Positions 25,813-38,761 of a DNA stretch of 64,000 nucleotides are shown piece by piece. The notes below the pieces were generated by a model. That model was not told where the DNA came from, made no database searches, and saw only the letters and a program-made list of their open reading frames with translations. The DNA lies in assembly GCA_030435675.1 (NCBI GenBank), contig CM059625.1, positions 3,224,001 to 3,288,000 of the forward strand, given 5' to 3'. Positions within the stretch are counted from its first letter, which is position 1. Every line of letters begins with the position of its first letter. Both the position numbers and the translations under genes were made by a program. The stretch is from Steinernema hermaphroditum (taxonomy: Eukaryota > Nematoda > Chromadorea > Rhabditida > Steinernematidae).

Positions 25813-27560
25813 TTACAGGCCGAGCTGCTTGCACATCGACGACGACAACCTGCCGAGCGGCGACTCGATGAAGCAGTAGAAGATGAAGGCTGCGCTGAAG
25901 CTGAGAACCGCTACCAGGGGCACGACAGCCATCAGCTCGTAAGGTCCAGTGGCTTCTTGCAGGAAAGTGGAGAAGTTGAACAAGTACACAATCGGCATGT
26001 GGAGGAGATAAGCGTTGAAAGTGAGCTTCGCCAGCGCTGACCAGTAGACGCTCAGGTTGAAACTGAAAATGCGGAGATATAACAGTGTTTTTGAAGTGAT
26101 AAGGACTTACATTTTAGGCTGGTAGTTGAGCGCGGCGATCCAGGCGCAGATGGCTGCAGCGAAGACGGTGCGGAACGTGGCAGTGTATACGGTATTGTAG
26201 AGGGTGTTGCCCTGGTCGGGGTACCAGTACTCGGGGAGGATCGCATAGATTACGGTAACGGCGACCGCGAGCGATGCGAACGAGACGCGGCGGGCGGTCT
26301 TCTCGGAGATCGAGAGATCGACATTGCGGATGAGGTGACCGAGCAGAATGCCCAGGATGAAGGGACCGCACTTGGTGTAGGGCCGAGCGTACGTCTCCCA
26401 GATGCCGCCGTAGGTCTGCTCGAGAAGCTCTTGGGTCTGGTTGGGGAAGGAGATGAACGGGATGTCGACATCGGAGTTATTGCAGAATCCGTAGACTTGG
26501 CAGTAGACGGCACGGATGATGGCCGAAGCCGACGTGAGGAGAACGGCAGTGAGAATGGCGAAACGAGGACGCTTGTAGAGAAGGTGCATGAGCAGAGGGC
26601 CCATGATGTAGAGCTGCATGTCGAGGCCCAGATACCAGAGGTAGCCCATGCAGGTTGGGGTCGACTGCCAGTTGCCGAGGAAGGTCAAATGGGAGACGAT
26701 TCCGGAAACGCCACACGTGGAAATCATCGTGTCGTGATATCTGAATCATCGCATTAAAGACCGGTTCCCGTGGGGATACGGTAGTTACCTCGGGAGTAGA
26801 GTCTTAACAATGGGACCGGCGGCAATAAAAATGAAGGCGGCAACAGAAGGGAAGAGACGGAACACGCGGCGAACGATGAAGGAAGTGTAGTGGCGCGAGA
26901 AATCCTGGTTGGCATCGCGGATCCAGGAGCAGTAGGCAAGAAGGCCGGAGAGGACGAGGAAAATCTCAACTCCCAAGGCCGAGTTGCCGAGGAGCGCTCC
27001 GAAGACAGGATGGTTGTGAACGGCATCCTAAAATTTGACCCGATTAGAATGTTTCAGCCAAAGTGTAATTAGGTGGAAGATTCGAGTGGTAAACAGAAGT
27101 CAGGTTTTTTTGTCTAAGGGGGAAATGAGTAAAAACAAACCTTAAAGACCTTCGCCGAATCCGAACGCTCCAGAATGTCGATGCGGCCTTCGCTTCCGGT
27201 GTGGTTGATCATCACCCAGACGATGGCGACCACTCGGAAAACGTCAAGAACGTTCAGCTTGGAGGCGCGGCTTGTGGTAAGTTCCTTCCAAGAGTGCTTC
27301 AGCGAGAAGATGGACATCCACTGGTTCTTCGGCATGTACGTGGCGAAAACGACGGTGATGAACCAGGCCATCAGGATGGTGACGGAAGCTTCGGTGCCAG
27401 TGGGCCACAGGTCCCAAAGGGCAGTCTCGTTGTATTGCATGGAGTCCGAGGTCGGGGGCTCGGCAACGTAGAAGTTGTTAATGTGTGTGTGCTCTTGAAT
27501 ATGTCCGGCAGACATGATCAGGACTGAAATCAGAATAAGCACTTCCAAGGCTGCCATCAT
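25813..27560 (-). CDS. acyltransferase-3 family membrane protein (OAC/NRF-6-like), 512 aa
   Basis: Four exons: 27560-27141, 27027-26789, 26740-26111, 26062-25813, joined by phase-consistent GT-AG introns. The family moves acyl groups onto membrane or extracellular substrates; nematode members (OAC, NRF-6, RHY-1) act in lipid handling, yolk transport or hypoxia signalling. Evidence: a hydrophobic signal or anchor at residues 1-19, a short luminal segment with NET, then a multi-pass domain. It opens VLDVFRVVAIVWVMINHTG, with the Arg and His of the family's R-x(10)-H motif. ALGVEIFLVLSGLL follows, then GNWQSTPTCMGYLWYLGLDM, and the chain ends with FNAYLLHMPIVYLF and a terminal helix. The large N-terminal NRF domain of NRF-6 is absent, so this is the short OAC form. 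The start at 27560 sits 12 nt behind an AG, fitting a spliced-leader acceptor. The substrate is unknown. The coding exons are GC-richer than flanking DNA. Confidence 0.9.
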
Positions 27561-30500
27561 CAGCGGTGCTAGTGGAGGAACACACGAAGCGCAAGAGCGA
27601 CTGAAGAGCGAACGGACGACGGCGGCGGAGGGGAGGTAATCGTCGGAGGGGATGCACAGAGGGCGGAGAGTACGGTAGATCGAAGTGGAAAGCGCGGTTG
27701 CGTTTGCGGCGGTCGGAGTTTTGCTGCTGCTGCTGCTGCCTGCAACTCCGCGCTGTCAGCGGTGAATGGTTGGTAGGCGGTCTTCCGGCGACGAATTTAT
27801 AACAGAAAAGGGGTTGGCTCTCATAGTTTGTGCATCGGCAAACACCAAAGCACAGCGCCGATAGACTTGCCGGTCTGCACGTAGGCACCGAAGAAAAAGT
27901 GACGCGGCAAAACAACCGCCAAACAGGCAGCCTCTCCCATTGTCACGCGTCGATGTCCTAAGACGAGAAGTTACCTAATAAGGGAAATGACACCTTTACG
28001 CGCGTACGCGAACAGGATCATCGTCTTCAGCGCTCAGCCGTCGGCGAAAGATCGATCGATTGGCCAAAAATAAGTGGAATTGATAAAGGCAAATTTAAAC
28101 ATGTGCGATCGGTGATGATTGGGCATCCGGGAACGGATCCATTTTTGAATTCTGAGCGACTGATACCAAAATAGGTGATGATGTGGGCGCGGAACACGTC
28201 GCCTACGTGCACATCTGCAAATAATTTCGCTGTCGCTGATGTTGATTTACTGATCTCCGTGAGCACAAAAAGACGTGGTCGCGCGCTGTTCGCATTTGTT
28301 CTAGTTTGTGTTGCAGCCACATGGCCCTGCACCCTCTCAACTTTGCTCTTTACGGTAACGGACGCAATGCGCTGTCGCCTGAGGCAAGCGAGCGGCACGT
28401 GCGTGAAAGGTCGTTTGTCTTGGGCACCCAGTTCTAGTGGAGAGAGTACGCACTAGAGTCAGTGACGTCAGATCGTCAAAAGTGATCTTCGACTTTTGCA
28501 TTCTTCTTCTTTGTTTGACGCAAAAATTGAAATGCAATTCTGCACGTAGGCAAACGCATTACTATGCCGGATATTTTTGTAGATTAAGCGAGGATAACGG
28601 CGCTAATTAAGTGCGTATGAATCACCTCACCTACGCGCCACTTTGGCTCGATGTCTTCTTCCGCTTCCGGGTGCAAAAGGAAGTCTTTATCTGGAAGTGT
28701 AACTGATCAAATTGGCAAAGAGCAAATGGTCAAAAATGTGTGTGGCAAATGGCACTCCGGAGCCAATTTGCTCTGTCTCCTGAAGGCGACCTTTTCTAAG
28801 AGTGGACGATGACGATTTTTCAGCGCGATCAGTCAAGTCAACGGCGATTTCCGTCACCCGATCACTCATCCGCCAATCGCTTTTTCCAATTCTCCGCTCT
28901 CCTTTCTCGCGTGGCCGTGCGATGACTGCCTGGAGCGAAGAAGAGAGATGCTCATGTTTCGCTGTGCTGTTAAGTGATCTTTCATTCTGTCTCGACGAAT
29001 CAAACGCTGATCGCCGCATCAAACGGTGTAGAAAATTCGTTTGCATGTTGCCGCGCACGACGACGAAACTGTAGAGCAGATTATCAAGGTCAAATGATCG
29101 GGACCACACTGTGGCTCTGTCATACACTCAGGAAGTTTGGCAATTTCTCTGCGAAATGGACACGACAGCATCGCTTGCGATGCAGCTTGGCAGCGGTCGA
29201 CTTTTTGTGCATGACGGGGCACATTGTGTGCGCGGCGAAGTGTTGCGATCGGGAAAGGGTTCACAAATTAGAAGGGAAACGTGAAAATTGTGAGTTTATG
29301 GCGAAGCGCCAGGTGATGCTGGAGTGTGTAGAGTATGACCAAGCCGTGTGAACGGGAGAGTTTTTGATGGAAAACAACCGACCAAGAACAGTCCATAGAG
29401 CCGTTTGGATCCTACCATTTGGGATCATTCATAGTCAGCGCTCAAATGTGATTACTGTACCTCATATTAGCTCTTCTGGTTACCTTGCAGCCTCAGGGTA
29501 ATAAAACGGTGTACAAAGACATCATTATTCGTTCATCCTATGAATGGCCTAGCTCACTAGTCAAGGTCCTCTCTGAGGATTGGTATTCCTTTGGTGCCCT
29601 ATAGCTCAAAACGTGTTTCCATTCATCCCTTTGCTGAAAACAACATGTGCACAAAATGTTCCAAAAGTGACATCGCTTTGGAGGTCAGTGTTGTCGTGGG
29701 TGGTCACGTCACTACAGGTGGCGCTCACACAGAACAGACATATTCCAGTACAAATTGAACACATTGTGGTGGAGCGTTTAGCCTCAAATTTCGCGTAAGT
29801 AGCGAAAAACATCTGCAATAATACCCAACTTGGGAGTACTTTGTTCCTTTTACATAATACCTATTTTTTGACTCTTAAAAGAACCGTTCTCCTTCCGAAG
29901 TTCCCCTAGCCGTCCCATTTCCAACATCACCGATATCGTTGGCTACCGTAGTCTCATCATCTCCATTCCAAGTTTAACGTCACGCTTGATGTCATGCGCG
30001 ATATGTGCCATGTGTAAAACTCCGATCGGACTGATGATTAACGGAGGAACTAGATTGGCAAGTTCATCTTATGTACACACCGCTCTTTTATCGCGAAGCT
30101 GTGAGCGAATGTGCTGAAGTTGTGTCGACGTGTCACGGGAGATGACGAGCACTAATGATGACAACTACAAACTCTCAGGTACCGGTCTAGACAGCCGAGG
30201 AAAAAGTTAATCTAAAGGGCTAATCGACAACGACGAGCAGATCACATGGCTGGCCGGAAGTGGCAGGTCAGCATTTTTTATGTGTTACAGCGAGGTCCAA
30301 GCGACGGAAAAACATCAAAAAACGCACATGAGGGGCAGTTGTCGTCGTGTTTCTAGAGTTGGAAATGTTGGAAATTGGAAATGAGGGTTGCTGACGAAAA
30401 CTTTACTTCTGCGATTTTGTGGCACATTTCGCAATTCAATGAGTCGCTTTTTTGACTAAAGCCAAAGTTTTCTATGCGTTGTTAATCACCTCAGCGATTT

Positions 30501-33500
30501 AAATGGTAAGCACCATTGTGTCACGATCCACGTGAAGCGTATTTTCTTCAAAACACTTTACACTCCAACCCTTTATATCACATAATTAACTTGATCCACT
30601 TATCTGTCCATTTTTGTTGAAGTAGAGCTTGCTGTTCTTCTTTTTCGGCAGCTTGTACCGCCCGACCGATGTTTTGCGAGTCTGATTTAATTCATTCCCT
30701 TTTTTGAAAGCCTGATACCGCGAACTGCCTATAAAACGGTGAATTAAGCTACGATATAACCGCCCACTTAATGCACAGATCTTTGATTAAAGGTGATTAA
30801 ACTTTTTGATTAAATTTGATCATTTATAGTCCGTCATCGCGCTACACGCCAGCGCCCGCCTGTGCGAGATTCTGAAGGTTGTGACACAGACTATGTTAGG
30901 TTACGGTATATCTCGTTTTTATATAGGCTATACCTCCAATAAAACGTTGCCGCTAGCTAGAACTAAATGGACAGGATTCGATGTAAAGGAGGCTCGTAGT
31001 TAAATTATGAAGTCGCTACATTAATGCTGCAGTAAAATAGATGAGAATGGTGCATTTTTTTGTTTCGTGCAAACCGAGGCTATGTAAACATGTTGGCTAC
31101 GTGAGGGGAGAGCTTTAAAGATTGCTCGGACAAAAGAACGACTTCTGCAAGAGCACGAGGGAGAGGATCTCTGTGCGCGGCTTGTACATCATCCAAATGC
31201 AATGTCAAGACAGTAAGTGCGAGTTTACTAAAAATAGAAATCAGTGTTCTTTCGGATGACCTATTACAAAACCGTTTGGGCGCGCCAAAATCCGTCCAAA
31301 GCAATTCCAGTTTTGCGCATCGGATGTAGTGACTCTCGTAATTCTTTTTACGTGACAAAGCCAGCGTTTAAACTGTCCACAATCACTCTCCTCAGCAACT
31401 CCGTTGTCTACCGGAAGATGACGTCGCATGACCGATCAAAGTCTCTCGGCTCGAACTCCTCCGAAGCTCGATCGCTGCGATCTTCGTGCAGCAAAACGTC
31501 GATTAAAGAATTGTTTACTTGTTTGTCGGGTTGCATGTGACATGGACATTCCGAGAAGTTTCGCCTTTCGGTGGCGAAAATATATGGTGCTCTCGACCTC
31601 TATGTACTTTGAATTGCGCCAAAATCCAGCTGACTCATGGGCATTTTTCAGTAGGTGTCGATTGCTAACGGGCCAAGGGATCAGTGTGGACATTAGACGT
31701 TTGCAAGACCGGAAAAATAGGTTGTTAAATGGCCATTATGGGCGAATACTTGTGCTTTTATGAAGAGCTTATCACTTCCAAGTAATGCGGCGAAATTAAA
31801 TGTTAAACAATTCTGTTGAGGCGGCAGTGAAGGGGAGAATAAATCCGTCTGATCGAGGTGCTGTAAGTTCAGCTACTCAAAAGTTTCTCCGCGATACTCA
31901 TTATTCCACACAGTAACCTTATGTCACTCTTGTAGATATGGAATAGATATCTGTTAGCACCACAGAACAAGCGACCTCCATGTGACTAACATGTGAATAG
32001 CTCCACCCGAAAGTGATCAAGAAGAAATAGGCGCACGTGCGCACTGCCTATCGCTATAGATCGGATTTGCGCTATTCTATGAATCACATTGTCATTAACC
32101 TAGTTTTTGGGGGAAGCAGGTGGTAACAGCAGCTAATTAGTCATTACCCAAAATTATGGAATAGTCCATTTCTTCATTCCGTATTTTCGGTAATTCCATT
32201 GGTCCTAAGGTTCACTGCCTCCGGGCTTAAATGTACAGTAACCTTGACTCGGTTTTAGTCTGGTCGGCCCATTTACTTCACTTCTCCGAATCACGTATTC
32301 TCGTAATGACGTGAGTATTAAACAGCTGCGATGACATCATCGCACTTTAAAAGGTGAAAATCGGGAACTTGTTTGCTTCGACAAACAACATTTCAGAATC
32401 ACTGATAAGGGATGTACGAGTAGGGATGTTAGCATCAACAAAGTCAGCCGACATGCGTACGTGCTCCCTTCTCTGTCCCAATGTGACAATATTAATAGCT
32501 ACACTACAGAGATCTTTGATGTTACAGCGCCGACAACAGGTGCATATTCTGGATACCCGCCGCTTTTTGCCGAAACGTGAAGAACTTCCTTGACGAGTCT
32601 AATTTTAGCGCAAACGACTGCATCTGTTGCATCATGTCAGCTGGCGACACCAAAGTTTGTTCACCGGGGAGACCGATCACTTTGCCTTTGCTCGGGTCAT
32701 CAACTGGATAATGATCACTCCTCCAGAATGAGGGACTAAACTGAACTGATCTGATCTGAATGTGAACTGACATGGACTGAACTACATGCATGTGTGGGGC
32801 ATGGGATTCAAGCGACCTAGCCAAGTCTCCTGAACTCGATTCAGATTCTGGGCACCAAGCTAACAGGTGCAGCGTCCTGCCGGCTGAGGCACAAAGTCAA
32901 CTGTTAAGGCATGAATGACTACGTGCGAAGCCGCCGGTCTACCAACCAGCCAAAGACTGTCTCTGTCTATCTGTCTACTGTGTCATATGTCATTTATAGT
33001 GCGCCCTTGATTGGTTCATAAACAGTTAGCTCCACTTCACAACATCGAGGAATTTTGGCAATTTTCGTGCCTCGAAAACAACGTTTAATCTTACCATATG
33101 TACGGATTTGAACGCCGTATGTGTAGTCTCCAAATCACATCCGTTATTTTGTTACAATGCGTTCATATTTAAAAGCAGGCATAAGAGCCACTGGCGCCAA
33201 TGGTCTCCGTCAAACAAAAGCATATCACTTTTTAAAAACAGTAATTCAATCTATTTTTAGCGGCGTCGTCCACGCTGCTGTAATTCGCGGACTGTCAGCG
33301 GCACTTTCAACCGAAATCGGACGCTCAATTGCGCACGTCTCAGAATGATCTCTGACTTTCGCTCAAATTCGCGCCATGGAACATGATGCAATCGATGGAT
33401 CAACGTCGATAGAGTGCGGGACGGTAGTTCCAACGAGCGAGTGGTACCGACACGCGCAGCTTTGCCTTCTACGTGACTTCGATCCGTCCACAGACGCCTG

Positions 33501-34628
33501 GTTTTACAGAATTTACTAAGCGCACGCAGGCGCGCCCCTAAGTGAAACCAACAACACATGACGTCATTTCGTCGTGTGTAGCCTGTACCGTATCTTCGTC
33601 CTCGTCGTCGTCGCCGCCGCCGCAGAAAGTAGAATGAAACCGGCGATTAATCACACGGAGCGCATTCGTTTTCTTTTGACTAATCGAATTAAGTCACTTC
33701 CGACCGCGGACTTCAGCTTTTCCACGCACGCTTCTTGCAGGAAACCGCGCAAAATGTCGTTGTGGAAACCGTGTCGTATGACTCTACGACCGCTGCTACG
33801 TGACGATGACCATAATTCGGAGGTGGTAAACAAACGGTCATGTGAGTGGCGGGTGCAACTTCAGGTGTAGACTACAGGCAGCTGTGAGGCCGCCCCGATC
33901 CAACCCTCACAAACTACGTTTGCAAGCTGAGAGCATGCCGAAGGCCAATGAAAGACATGTGAACGAAGAGGGTAGGTAATGCGGTGCCGGAGATCGTCGA
34001 CGTGATTTTGCAGAAAATTAGCGGACGACGACAAGTTGAAAGGTCAGAGCGTGCGCGTGACGCGGTTGAATGTTGAATTCTGTCATAAATGCGGTCTTTT
34101 CGGATAACGGGGAAACGCGCAGAGGTTACGGTATCGAACCGACGAAATGGAAACAGAAGCTCCTCTCGTCTGACTACACAGAGAGAGGCTAATATTTAGA
34201 TAATGAACGCGAATATGAAGTATGCAAGAAAATACGAATCACCGAAACTTCACTTTCAATGAGTACGTGCAGAGTTAAGATACGTGCAGCTTGAAGGGTA
34301 TACGGACAACTGGCGATCCCTATAAAGGCCGCGCGGCGATTGTATTTATCAAGTTCTGTTTTATGATTTCACGCTGGACTGAAACGGTATTGTAGCGCTC
34401 AGCTTGCCGCTATGGATCCATTCGGTGGACAATAAATGGAGCTGATTTAGTTCAAACGTTTGATCGATATGCATATACATGCAAGGTGTCCGGAACATAC
34501 TGTAGATCAAGTGATTTTTGTCTTTTTGTTGATCATTTTTCTTCATTTCGCTCCCCAAATTTTTTAGATTTGTGATTACCGTGTCTTTTAATCTAAAAAT
34601 GATTTAAGTGCATATGTGTTTGTTTGGT
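27561..34628. other. intergenic, no gene recognised
   Basis: 27561-27960 is the probable promoter/5' leader of the acyltransferase and includes a (CTG)6 run near 27721. The rest shows no supported coding exon. Open frames on the minus strand at 28687-29127 and 31080-31358 have no recognised domain. A GTC/GCC microsatellite lies near 33600-33625. Confidence 0.45.
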
Positions 34629-34629
34629 T

Positions 34630-35190
34630 TAGAAAACGGATGAGATGAAGGAGAAGTGTATGAAAAGTCTGTCACACAACGAGGTCCTGGAGCGAATCCT
34701 GTATTCCGAGAAGAGTTGAGATGATCCTCGCTGAGGAACCCACCTGAAACTCGCAGAATCGCCGCAAACTGTTTTTGAAAAGTTCCCTACACACCGTGAG
34801 GGTCGAATAAATCCACTTTCCGAAAAGTGTGATTTGGGAGGCAATCGCCGCAAACTGTTTTTGAAAAGTTCCCTACACACCGTGAGGGTCGAATAAATCC
34901 ACTTTCCGAAAAGTGTGATTTGGGAGGCAGTGCCGCGCTGGCCAAAGCCAGGCACAAAAGGCGCAAAGATGAACGTAGGAACTTCTCATGAGCTGATATT
35001 GGTGGATTTCGTCATTCTCTGGGTACAGGAAAATACAAAAAACTGAGGATCCAGTAGGACTGCGACCCTGCCCACGGCCCGGAGAAAAATTTGAACTGCA
35101 GCGAGCCCAACCACACGGGCTTCTGGGGCAAGGACGTTTGGCTTTCAATTCGACAAATCTTCTCCCTCTAGATTTAACTTTTTCCAGCTT
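34630..35190 (+). mobile_element. decayed relative of the intact Tc1/mariner-type element
   Basis: Plus-strand DNA aligns by eye with the transposase gene at 18049-19062. Fragments include KEKCMKSLS and EVLERILYSEKS (versus KCRKMKNLSRGDALQRILFTDEK), IHFPKSVIWE (versus VHFPQSIMVWG), a DNA-level match over the NADTYRELILEGAVIPWAQEN region, DPAHGPEKNLN (versus APAHGAKKTLQ) and FWGKDVW. Stops and frameshifts interrupt it, and the first catalytic Asp is changed to Ser. An internal 86-bp segment has been duplicated. It begins partway through the transposase and fades after 35190. No terminal repeats were found. Confidence 0.85.
34757..34928. repeat. perfect 86-bp tandem duplication
   Basis: The segment starting AATCGCCGCAAACTG at 34757 is repeated at 34843 with no visible difference over 86 bp. 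It lies inside the decayed transposase and corresponds to the stretch around the LLPKGSPRVVKREN region of the intact copy. The identity shows it arose long after the transposon died. Confidence 0.92.
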
Positions 35191-38100
35191 GTAGCCCGCA
35201 CATTGCTGATTGTTCTTCCAATGAAGTCCTCAATGTTTATTTTACGATGTAAAACACTCCGTAATTCGGTTACAGCGGAAGAACCACGTTCGTAGAAGAA
35301 CGAAGATACGTGCGATGAAGGACAGTACGCGCACACCGAATCGAAGGCACGTGTAAAGAATTACAACAGGGATTGTATGTTGTGTAGCACTTAAGTATTT
35401 TAGTCGCCGTAGACTACCAATGACCCCTTGATAACCATCACAGTCACATATCTGGGAGAAATGAACAATGCTAAATGCAGATACTAAGTTGGGTACAAGT
35501 GATATCCCTAGTGAATATTTTATACCTCTGCTTCCATTGAACGTGCAAGCAATCCAGACAGATGCCTCGTGCGGGAATCAAACAAGCACACGACACGAAT
35601 CTCATTGTGCGAAAATCTGACTAAATGCAACTCCACCTAGCACCTAAGAAAGAGATTCTAACTGTAGGTTCATGGAAAATTACTGCGCAACCAGTGAAAC
35701 AAACTCAGGCGGAATTTAAATCTGCATTAGGGGCCTCAGAAGCAGCAACATGTAGGCCAATAGTGCGCAGAGAAAAACGCCGACTGTTCGTGAAGAGCGG
35801 CACGAAAAGAGCGCAGACGACAACAGGAATCAGGCAACAGGTATGTGGCAAAAGCAGAACCATGTGTTTTTGCCATATACATGTTATCTCTAATCATCTG
35901 TGCTCTGTTCGCAACTCTCCATGAACCGTCGCAATTGTTCCGGATTGTTCCAGGGAATCCCACATTCGAACGGCGAAACTTCGAATCCCACATTCGAACG
36001 GCGAAACATCACTTTGTCAATGGGAGCTGCGATCTTCGCAATTTAAGAATCTGCTGGCCACATTAATATTTGAACTGTTCCAAAATAAGGAAGATGCACA
36101 GAACGGAATCAGAGGATATTTGGTCACATGAGGCATAACCATAGGAAAATAACATTTAGATCCATTGTCGTTCGCTCTTACAATGGAGAAGCAAATTTAT
36201 TTCCATGAACTTCATTTAACAAAACGCACAAGAATTGCAAAATGCAGTCGCAGACCAACCGTCGTAGGAAAAATCAATTTCGATATTGCTCCAAATCGAT
36301 CCCAGACGACCACGTGGCTTTGAAGTGTCTTTGAATTACGACTGTTCTCGACCGCTTCCATGAAGTTGAATGAGACTGTGCCCATCGAAGGATTACATAT
36401 GTGAAGAGTAGCCTGAGTTCATCTCACGTTCATCCAACCGTTCCTTCTCTTTACATTGATAATGCGAAACATAGTTTTACTTAGCAAGATTGCTGACTGA
36501 TGTACAGGCGACTTGCTTGTGATCTCCGGTTAATGCACGCTAATTCACACCGGTAAGGTCATGTGCAAGCGTAGTATCACTTCGACAGGTCACCGTATCA
36601 ACATCCCTTTTGACATTTGCATGTATTTGGTGATATGCGTATGTTATCTGAGGCCCCTAGCAGCGTCCAAAAGGTCACACTGCTTTCTGTTTGCTTACCC
36701 TGCGAGCGTATTCTAGCTACGTTTTTCCTATGTCCTGCAGGGATCGGCTGTAGGGATCTAATAAATGAATAAAGACACTCGCAAGACAGTTGGGTGAAGA
36801 GCGCTTTTGAGTTCAAGCGCGCATAATATCGTTAAAACTAGTACAGTGTCTATCTTTACCAACATTTACAAGATTGTCTAAGGCATCTAGAGAGAACCTT
36901 AGAACTGCGTCTGATCGGCGACAGAAAGGTCAAAAATCGCAAAAATGAGGAATGCCGGGGACACGAGTGGTCCTACTAACCAGTTGTCGGAAATCTCCTT
37001 CAGTGAAGAAATGGTTATTCTTCTCATCGATGCAAGCTGATGTAATATGCAGCAGTTCCAACTGCAGTAAACGCTGTGGTTAAGATTTTTTTGCGATGTT
37101 CTGTTTGGTAGCCGGAATCGCGTTTTGTAGAACTGGCCAAAAGTAACTGAGCAACTGATGTTTGCCGTGCCGCAAATCAAGTCTGATTAAGTGCAGCTTC
37201 CCCTAACACCTCGCCCTCGCTTCTAAGGAACGAAACCGAACGGTTGCTAGCAGCAACCTTGTATCCACTACAGTACATGTGACTCATAAATCGACGCATA
37301 TTAATACAACTCTCTGATAAAGACATTCCATAAACTATCCTCTGGTCAAAGATTAGCACTGCTAGACTACATTGCGTGCTTTATTGACTTTTCTGTAAAG
37401 AAATTGCAAGATTTCACCATATTGAATTTGAAAACGAAGAGCAGATTGAGTTTGAATTCATTCGCACTATCTTCAGTTTACACGAAGTTGTACCCAGAGT
37501 TAATCGCCAATCAAGTATGTCTCGGGCGTCGGAAGATGTTGATGCTGACACAATACTTCGGTTCTCTTCATCTGACCTTGCATTGCCGCTGGAACCCAGA
37601 ATCAGAACCTCAGTCTTATTGATGTCCCGTTTGTTAAGTCAGTGTTTGGCGACCAAAGCGAAATGAGCGGAAAAACCATAATATTCTATAAAAATTGTTT
37701 TCTGTGATGCTTTCCCAGCTCCTTAGAAAGGTAGCCTTGAAAATCGCTAGACACACAATCGCCACATGTCTTTGACCTCTCGATCGCGCAAAAAAGGCAC
37801 GCTTTGATCTTTTGATTTTCTACCTGTCGCTGCACAATCAACTTTTCAATACGCGCATGATGGTCTTCCCTTACTTCTGCTTTTCGCGATATTGTTCACT
37901 TTGACTTATCGAAGTATTCTTCCATTTTCATAATAAAATCTGATCCATTCATGTTGCGAACGATTAGCCGGTAACGCAAAAAGGTTAGTTTAAATCCGAA
38001 ACAGCAGTTCACAAATTTTCGTTTAAAATCACCTTTGAACTCTAGGATATTTTCGGCGATGTAGATCATTTTTGCTTTGAGTCGATTACCGTTCGCTTGG

Positions 38101-38640
38101 GGAGTTGAGTGTTGGTCATGACGAAAACAAATACGTTTTCCTTTCACAGACGGTTCCCCATAGGAGATGTGCAGCCGATGCCGTTGTAGGCGAACACTTG
38201 ACAACCGTCAAATTATGGTAAAGAGAAGGAATTAACTGCCCTAACTTCGATAATCAACCCTTACAGTCTTAGCAGGAAATAGTATGAAAGTGAACGATAA
38301 TCTTTGCTGAGATACACGTTTAATTTATGTCGGAAACGTAATTTGGAATCCCATTGGACATGTCAAACGTCCCGTTTGTGAGGCTTGCTGTAGGTATAAA
38401 ATGTGACAGAGTTCCACCGAAGACCTTTCAGCCAAATGTACGGCAGATTTTTGTTGCTTGCTGACCACACGCATCGAATCTGTGTTCAAATTGACCGTCT
38501 GTGTCTCACCACGATTGGTCATCGTACTTGTCTGCGCGTTGTCTATGCTGTCTAGGCTAGCGACCGCTCTCCGTCTTATCTGGCATTTAGCCACCACTCT
38601 GTTGACTTGATGTTCTGAGCACGCGCTCATTTCCATTACG
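35191..38640. other. intergenic, no gene recognised
   Basis: There are no exons I can support. A small tandem repeat of 28 bp (GAATCCCACATTCGAACGGC core) occurs at 35955-36007. The remaining open frames are short and lack domains. Confidence 0.45.
35955..36007. repeat. 28-bp tandem repeat, two copies
   Basis: Two consecutive near-identical 28-bp copies begin at 35955 and 35983 with GAATCCCACATTCGAACGGC. Confidence 0.8.
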
Positions 38641-38670
38641 TGCCGTGCTCATGATTGTTCGTGCCTTGTT

Positions 38671-38761
38671 GTATATAAAGGTTTAATTACCCAAGTTTGA
38701 GGTCCCCACTTGGTTGAGCCTTTTTGCTCCCTCAAACATTGTTACGGCAAGACGTAACAAT
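38671..38761 (+). promoter_or_regulatory. TATA box followed by two adjacent hairpins
   Basis: GTATATAAAG at 38671-38680 is a strong TATA-box match. It is followed by an 8-bp inverted repeat (GTTTGAGG at 38695-38702 with CCTCAAAC at 38730-38737) and, immediately after it, a 9-bp stem (ATTGTTACG with CGTAACAAT, 38738-38761, 6-nt loop). The arrangement resembles a promoter plus structured leader, for example in a retroelement LTR, but no matching gene or second LTR was found. Confidence 0.4.

Noticed and set aside
26335..26757. 140-codon plus-strand frame
   Set aside because: Antisense shadow of exon 3 of the acyltransferase, with no recognisable domain.
27478..27915. 145-codon minus-strand frame with a Gln run upstream of the acyltransferase
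   Set aside because: The Gln run comes from a CTG/CAG microsatellite. The frame differs from that of the real exon, shows no domain, and fits a 5' leader.
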